A stretch of 9,552 nt of DNA from Clostridiales bacterium. GTDB lineage: Bacteria; Bacillota; Desulfitobacteriia; Desulfitobacteriales; Desulfitobacteriaceae. The stretch's first letter is position 1. Each line of letters opens with the position of its first letter. The position numbers were made by a program, and so were the translations under genes. Positions 6,513 through 9,552 of this stretch are shown piece after piece. The notes under the pieces are model-generated. The model was not told the origin of the DNA and did not search any database. It saw only the letters and a list, made by a program, of their open reading frames with translations. The stretch is taken from positions 1-9,552 of the forward strand of contig DAHVVW010000050.1 in assembly GCA_027357125.1 (NCBI GenBank), written 5' to 3'.

Positions 6513-6541
6513 AAAAAGGAAGCGTGAGCCGCTTCCTTTTT
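6513..6541. terminator. Bidirectional terminator between mecA-like and zinc-ribbon genes
   Basis: AAAAAGGAAGCG (6513-6524) and CGCTTCCTTTTT (6530-6541) are a perfect 12-bp stem with loop TGAGC. A-run and T-run at the two ends let it work for the plus-strand gene ending at 6480 and for the minus-strand gene ending at 6606. It supports the reality of the latter. Confidence 0.85.
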
Positions 6542-6542
6542 G

Positions 6543-6583
6543 GCTATTCATTTGCGATTGAGCTATTTAATTTTTGAGCTATT
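6543..6583. repeat. Three GCTATT-type short repeats
   Basis: GCTATT occurs at 6543, 6562 and 6578, the last two inside identical TTGAGCTATT units (6558-6567, 6574-6583) with a 16-base period. They sit just past the minus-strand gene end. Role unknown; may be chance in AT-rich DNA. Confidence 0.3.
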
Positions 6584-6605
6584 CAGAGAAAAGTACGCAG
6601 GGAAG

Positions 6606-6806
6606 CTAACTGCAAGAAAAGATCGAAGGTATCAGTTTTAGGCAGCAGGAGCAGACAGCTTTGCCCCGAAAAGTTTGAACTTTAATCGTTTGACCGCAGA
6701 AAATGCAGGATACACTCTGCTTTTTATGCTTAAAGTTAAGGTCAAAAGGGATAACAACAGCTACTGCGGCAGACCTTGTGCTGACAGGTCTACTTGAACA
6801 AGACAT
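6606..6806 (-). CDS. Small zinc-ribbon protein, possible truncated AbrB-type regulator
   Basis: This 66-residue minus-strand frame is easily overlooked, but ATG (6806-6804) has AGGAGG (complement of 6815-6820) eight bases upstream, and a bidirectional terminator lies beyond its TAG. Residues 34-55 form C-x2-C (CIFC, 34 and 37) and C-x2-C (CSCC, 52 and 55) around TIKVQTFRGKAV, a treble-clef or zinc-ribbon spacing. The N-terminus, RPVSTRSAAVAVVIPFDL (6-23), resembles the RPVDELGRVVIPIEL start of AbrB-family swapped-hairpin DNA-binding proteins, and the CxFCG...FKGKxVCxxCL tail is what I recall at the C-terminus of some clostridial AbrB-type regulators. The middle of a normal AbrB (about 25 residues of the swapped hairpin) is absent, so it may be a decayed regulator or a separate small zinc protein. 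It is divergent from selA, 124 bases between starts. The AbrB link is inference from memory; the zinc-ribbon pattern and ribosome site are seen. Confidence 0.6.
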   Translation of the reverse strand: MSCSSRPVSTRSAAVAVVIPFDLNFKHKKQSVSCIFCGQTIKVQTFRGKAVCSCCLKLIPSIFSCS

Positions 6807-6837
6807 TTGGCAAACCTCCTAAGCTAGTATGTACCCA

Positions 6838-6843
6838 TATAAT
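6838..6843 (+). promoter_or_regulatory. TATAAT box upstream of selA
   Basis: A perfect TATAAT lies 87 bases before the selA start codon at 6930. No acceptable -35 (6815-6820 is the opposite gene's ribosome site) and no TG extension are found, so it is a weak candidate for the selA promoter. Confidence 0.3.
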
Positions 6844-6929
6844 ATGCCATCTTCCCTGTCGAAATCCTAAAAAGGGTGCGGGCAGGAGGAGTAATAATTG
6901 GTCGATTAAGTCAAAGGAGTGTAAAGATA

Positions 6930-8375
6930 TTGGACGAGGGCAAACTGCAAAGACTGAGAGCTCTCCCGGCAGTGCACGAAATATTGGCTGAACTTCAGGG
7001 TTTAGACGAGTTCGCTAAGTTTTTCATTGAGGAGGGGGGAGTGTCGAATGTTACTTATGCAGTCCGGCACTTTTTGACAAAGGCCCGGGGGGAAATCATG
7101 CGCTCAGAGGATGCTTACCCGTGGAAGCTGGCGGGCACGGACTTTGGTGAGGCTATTCAGAAGTGGCTTAAGCAAGAGGTTTATCACGAGCTGGTTAACC
7201 CGGCCATGAGCCTGCGCCGGGTAATTAATGCAACTGGGGTTGTTTTACATACGAATTGCGGGCGTGCCGTTTTAGCACCTAAGGTTGCCCGCTTTGTGGC
7301 CGCCCAAGCGGAGCGCTACAGCAACCTGGAGCTAGATGTGGACAGCGGGGAACGGGGCTCGCGTTATGTTCATGTTGAGGAGATTCTGAAGCAATTAACC
7401 GGGGCCGAAGCAGCAATGGTAGTAAACAATAATGCCGCTGCCGTGCTCTTGGTGATGAACACTCTGGCCCAGGGGAAAGAAGTTATTGTCTCGCGTGGGG
7501 AACTGGTTGAAGTAGGGGGCTCGTTTCGCATTCCGGAAGTGCTTAAAGCCGGGGGCGCCCGCTTGGTCGAAGTTGGCTCGACGAATAAGACCTGGCTTAA
7601 AGATTATGAGAACGCTCTGGGACCTGAGACCGCACTTTTACTCAAAGTTCATACCAGCAACTACCGCATTGAAGGGTTTACCCACGCAGTGGACGGGAAT
7701 GAACTGGTAAAGCTGGGGGAGGGAGCTGGGGTGCCTGTTGTCGAAGATTTGGGAAGTGGGAGCTTTTTAGACGGTACCGAGTTAGGCTTTCCGCCTGAAC
7801 CTACGATTGCCCAGGTGGTCACAGCAGGTCTGGCCTTAGTGACCTTCAGCGGGGACAAGCTTTTGGGCGGGCCTCAGGCAGGGATTATTGTCGGGAAACG
7901 TGAATATGTTGAACGTCTGCGCCAGAACCAGCTGACCCGGGCTCTAAGGATTGACAAGTTGACTCTCGCAGCTCTGGAAGGAACTTTGCGTCTGTATGAA
8001 AAAGAAAATCTGGAAGAGATCCCGGTTTGGCGCATGCTCTCCCTGCCAGTGGTTGAATTGCGCCTGAGGGCGGAAGAACTGTATGCGCATATAAGTCAAA
8101 TTGAGGAGCTGGAAGCTGAAATTCAGGAAGATTACTCCCAAGTAGGTGGAGGGGCCTGGCCGACTGTAAATATTCCTACCTGGGTGGTTGCCGTGCGCCC
8201 GCGCCATGGGTCGGTCGAGGAATTGGAGCGCTTTTTGCGGCGAGGGCAGGTGCCGATCTTAAGCAGAATCCGTAAAGACTGGGTTTTGTGCGATGGGCGC
8301 ACCTTGCTTGCAGGGGACAGCGAAGAGATAGTGAGCCGCCTGCAGGCGTGGGAGGAGAAGGGGGCGAAATGGTAG
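6930..8375 (+). CDS. selA: L-seryl-tRNA(Sec) selenium transferase SelA
   Basis: SelA is a PLP enzyme that turns seryl-tRNA(Sec) into selenocysteinyl-tRNA(Sec) using selenophosphate from SelD; it works as a large homodecamer in bacteria. TTG at 6930 is chosen because AAAGGAG (6913-6919) is ten bases upstream and the product then begins LDEGKLQRLRALPAV, the usual SelA start; the frame stays open to GTG 6876, but that has no ribosome site. Length is 481 residues, near the 460-470 of known SelA. Seen: RVINATGVVLHTNCGRA, the SNLELDVDSGERGSRY loop, VNNNAAAVLLVMNTL, HTSNYRIEGFT, VVEDLGSGSF and TFSGDKLLGGPQAG, whose lysine (codon 7857-7859, residue 310) should form the Schiff base with PLP. All are intact. 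selB and selD, often adjacent, are not in the window. A terminator follows 10 bases after the stop, and the convergent gene is a LysR-type regulator. Confidence 0.95.
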   Translation: MDEGKLQRLRALPAVHEILAELQGLDEFAKFFIEEGGVSNVTYAVRHFLTKARGEIMRSEDAYPWKLAGTDFGEAIQKWLKQEVYHELVNPAMSLRRVINATGVVLHTNCGRAVLAPKVARFVAAQAERYSNLELDVDSGERGSRYVHVEEILKQLTGAEAAMVVNNNAAAVLLVMNTLAQGKEVIVSRGELVEVGGSFRIPEVLKAGGARLVEVGSTNKTWLKDYENALGPETALLLKVHTSNYRIEGFTHAVDGNELVKLGEGAGVPVVEDLGSGSFLDGTELGFPPEPTIAQVVTAGLALVTFSGDKLLGGPQAGIIVGKREYVERLRQNQLTRALRIDKLTLAALEGTLRLYEKENLEEIPVWRMLSLPVVELRLRAEELYAHISQIEELEAEIQEDYSQVGGGAWPTVNIPTWVVAVRPRHGSVEELERFLRRGQVPILSRIRKDWVLCDGRTLLAGDSEEIVSRLQAWEEKGAKW

Positions 8376-8384
8376 GACAGATGA

Positions 8385-8439
8385 TACGTAAAAAAAGCGG
8401 GCTAGCCTCATGGATTGGCTAACCCGCTTTTTTTACGTA
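8385..8439. terminator. Long symmetric bidirectional terminator, selA and lysR-type gene
   Basis: Bases 8385-8407 pair with 8417-8439 in a 23-bp stem with one C-A mismatch (8402/8422), loop TCATGGATT. The stem contains seven A on one arm (8390-8396) and seven T on the other (8428-8434) around a GCGGG/CCCGC core, the standard design for stopping convergent transcripts. selA ends at 8375 and the LysR gene at 8467. Confidence 0.92.
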
Positions 8440-8466
8440 AACGAACAGAATCAGGTAAAGGAAGAA

Positions 8467-9366
8467 TTATTCCACCAATTCTGTCGCAGCAAATTCCTTG
8501 GTCGCCTTAATAAACGTCTGAACCAAAGGCGGCAAGTGCTTGTCCTTATGATAGACTAAGCAAAACTCCCGTTTAACCTCAATTTCCGGAATCTCGCGCA
8601 CCACGACTAAGCCCGTCTGCTCACATAGTTTTACTGCCAGTTCGGAGACAATACTAATGCCGAGATTGGCGGCTACGGCATGCTTAATGCCGTCTGTACT
8701 CCCGTATTCCATCGCTACCCGGAGGTGAATACCCTCGCGCGCAAAAGCGTCTTCGATCGCTTTACGGGTGCCGGAGCCTGGCTCGCGCATAATGAAGCGC
8801 TGGCGGGCAAGGTCTTCGAGGGTGATTTTTTCCTGGCTTAAGAGAGGGTGGTTCGGGGAAAGAATCATGACTAGGTGATCAGTGCGGAAAGACTCGGCAA
8901 TAAGATCTCCTTCAGATGGCCGTTCCCCGACGACAGCAAGGTCAAGCTGGTTGGCAAGTATTTTTTTCTCGATCTCCATTGAGTTAGCGACATCGAGAAT
9001 GAGCTCAATTCCGGGATAATCATTTTTGAACTGACCGAGCAAGTGGGGAAGATAGTAAATTCCCGGAGTTGTGCTTGCTCCGATGCGGATGCGTCCTTTG
9101 TGCAGTCCCTGAAGTTCCTCAAGCGCTCTTTCCGCTTCCTCGGCTAAGGCGAATATTTTCTGGGTATAAATAAAAAGCATACGACCGGCATCGGTAAGGT
9201 AGATGTTTCGGCCCAATTGTTCGAAAAGCTCCATCCCTAATTCCTGTTCCAACTTTTGCAGATGGACTGATACAGTGGGTTGGCTCAAATACAATTCTGC
9301 CGCCGCTTTAGAATAGCTACGGTGTTTGGCAACCACATTAAAAATATGCAGTTGATGGAAGTTCAT
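8467..9366 (-). CDS. LysR-type transcriptional regulator (CysL/CbbR-like)
   Basis: ATG at 9366 (reading leftward) gives 299 residues, the normal LysR length, with an AAGGGA-type site eight bases upstream. Residues 3-62 are the winged helix-turn-helix: FHQLHIFNVVAKHRSYSKAA then LYLSQPTVSVHLQKLEQELG and RNIYLTDAG. A linker helix (65-88) leads to the effector-binding domain starting GRIRIGASTTPGIYYLPHLL (91-110), where the S-T-T cluster is the usual anion/effector pocket edge in CysB/CysL/CbbR members. Further landmarks are LDLAVVGERP (141-150), MREPGSGTRKAIEDAF (about 192-207) and the closing FCLVYHKDKHLPPLVQTFI. The MREPGSGTR motif is common in this branch. It would bind DNA as a tetramer and usually controls the gene divergent to it, here beyond the right edge. 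Its place beside selA suggests selenium or sulfur metabolism; NCBI defines a selenium-metabolism-associated LysR family, but I cannot confirm membership. Confidence 0.92.
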   Translation of the reverse strand: MNFHQLHIFNVVAKHRSYSKAAAELYLSQPTVSVHLQKLEQELGMELFEQLGRNIYLTDAGRMLFIYTQKIFALAEEAERALEELQGLHKGRIRIGASTTPGIYYLPHLLGQFKNDYPGIELILDVANSMEIEKKILANQLDLAVVGERPSEGDLIAESFRTDHLVMILSPNHPLLSQEKITLEDLARQRFIMREPGSGTRKAIEDAFAREGIHLRVAMEYGSTDGIKHAVAANLGISIVSELAVKLCEQTGLVVVREIPEIEVKREFCLVYHKDKHLPPLVQTFIKATKEFAATELVE

Positions 9367-9418
9367 TTAAGAAATCCCTTCTTCCATTTAACAATTTGGC
9401 TAATTTATTAACATTTTT

Positions 9419-9447
9419 ATGATAACAAAGCTATAGGTAAAAATCAA
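9419..9447 (-). promoter_or_regulatory. Promoter of the LysR-type gene
   Basis: On the minus strand TTGATT (complement of 9442-9447) and TATCAT (complement of 9419-9424) are 17 bases apart. Transcription would start near 9412, giving a 45-base leader. LysR regulators often repress this site themselves. Confidence 0.5.
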
Positions 9448-9506
9448 CGAATATAAATTCCCTTCTGAAAGAATTAACTCATATGCAGTGTAAGATGCAA
9501 ATCCCA

Positions 9507-9535
9507 TTGTTTAGAAGTAACAAAGAATGTATAAT
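9507..9535 (+). promoter_or_regulatory. Strong rightward promoter for a gene beyond the window
   Basis: TTGTTT (9507-9512) and a perfect TATAAT (9530-9535) are exactly 17 bases apart. It faces away from the LysR gene, so the bases 9367-9506 are the likely shared control region and a gene divergent from the regulator should begin soon after 9552. Confidence 0.65.
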
Positions 9536-9552
9536 GTATTTATTATGTGTAT

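Noticed and set aside
6491..6530. GGCTC/GAGCC alternative pairing that could compete with the mecA-like gene terminator
   Set aside because: Only five base pairs, far weaker than the 12-bp terminator stem, and no ligand-binding structure upstream.
6794..6991. Plus-strand frame of 65 codons running into selA
   Set aside because: It crosses the minus-strand gene start and the selA start region in another frame and has no ribosome site.

Overview
The window looks like a chromosomal segment of an anaerobic, low-to-mid GC Gram-positive bacterium (Firmicutes), probably of the Desulfitobacterium/Desulfosporosinus (Peptococcaceae) kind. The basis is strong purine-rich Shine-Dalgarno sites with frequent GTG/TTG starts, a MecA-type Clp adaptor, a DUF362/ferredoxin fusion, a DUF5714 cysteine-rich protein, Sec-dependent exoproteins with Ig-like folds, and SelA (selenocysteine synthesis). 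The genus is inference; no rRNA or tRNA gene is present to settle it.

Layout, left to right. 1-366: 3' end of a lytic transglycosylase (SLT fold) whose start lies outside the window. 450-2195: two tandem secreted proteins with bacterial Ig-like (Big_5-type) modules, 42 bases apart. 2250-3197: a self-contained unit with a good sigma-A promoter, two nested palindromes over the -10 and the transcript start, a cysteine-rich DUF5714 protein and a hairpin terminator. 3198-3434: AT-rich non-coding or decayed stretch. 3435-4645: a membrane-anchored diguanylate cyclase (GGDEF and RxxD intact), a small two-helix membrane protein of unknown function, then a terminator. 4692-5795: DUF362 protein carrying two 4Fe-4S clusters. 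5835-6541: extended -10 promoter, mecA-like gene, bidirectional terminator. 6606-6806 (minus): a 66-residue zinc-ribbon protein with a strong ribosome site, possibly an internally deleted AbrB-type regulator. 6930-8375: selA, probably starting at TTG. 8385-8439: long symmetric terminator shared with the convergent LysR-type regulator gene (8467-9366, minus). 9367-9552: regulatory region with a promoter facing each way, so a further rightward gene starts beyond the edge.

How the genes work together. The left third is cell-envelope and secretion oriented. The diguanylate cyclase could control surface behaviour, but nothing here links it to the exoproteins. The right third is a possible selenium module: selA, a LysR regulator of the anion-sensing type, and an unseen gene divergent from it. 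No selB, selD or tRNA-Sec lies in the window.

Most worth a second look are the double-palindrome promoter of the DUF5714 gene, the overlooked zinc-ribbon gene opposite selA, and the LysR/selA neighbourhood. I found no CRISPR array, transposase, phage gene or defence system.
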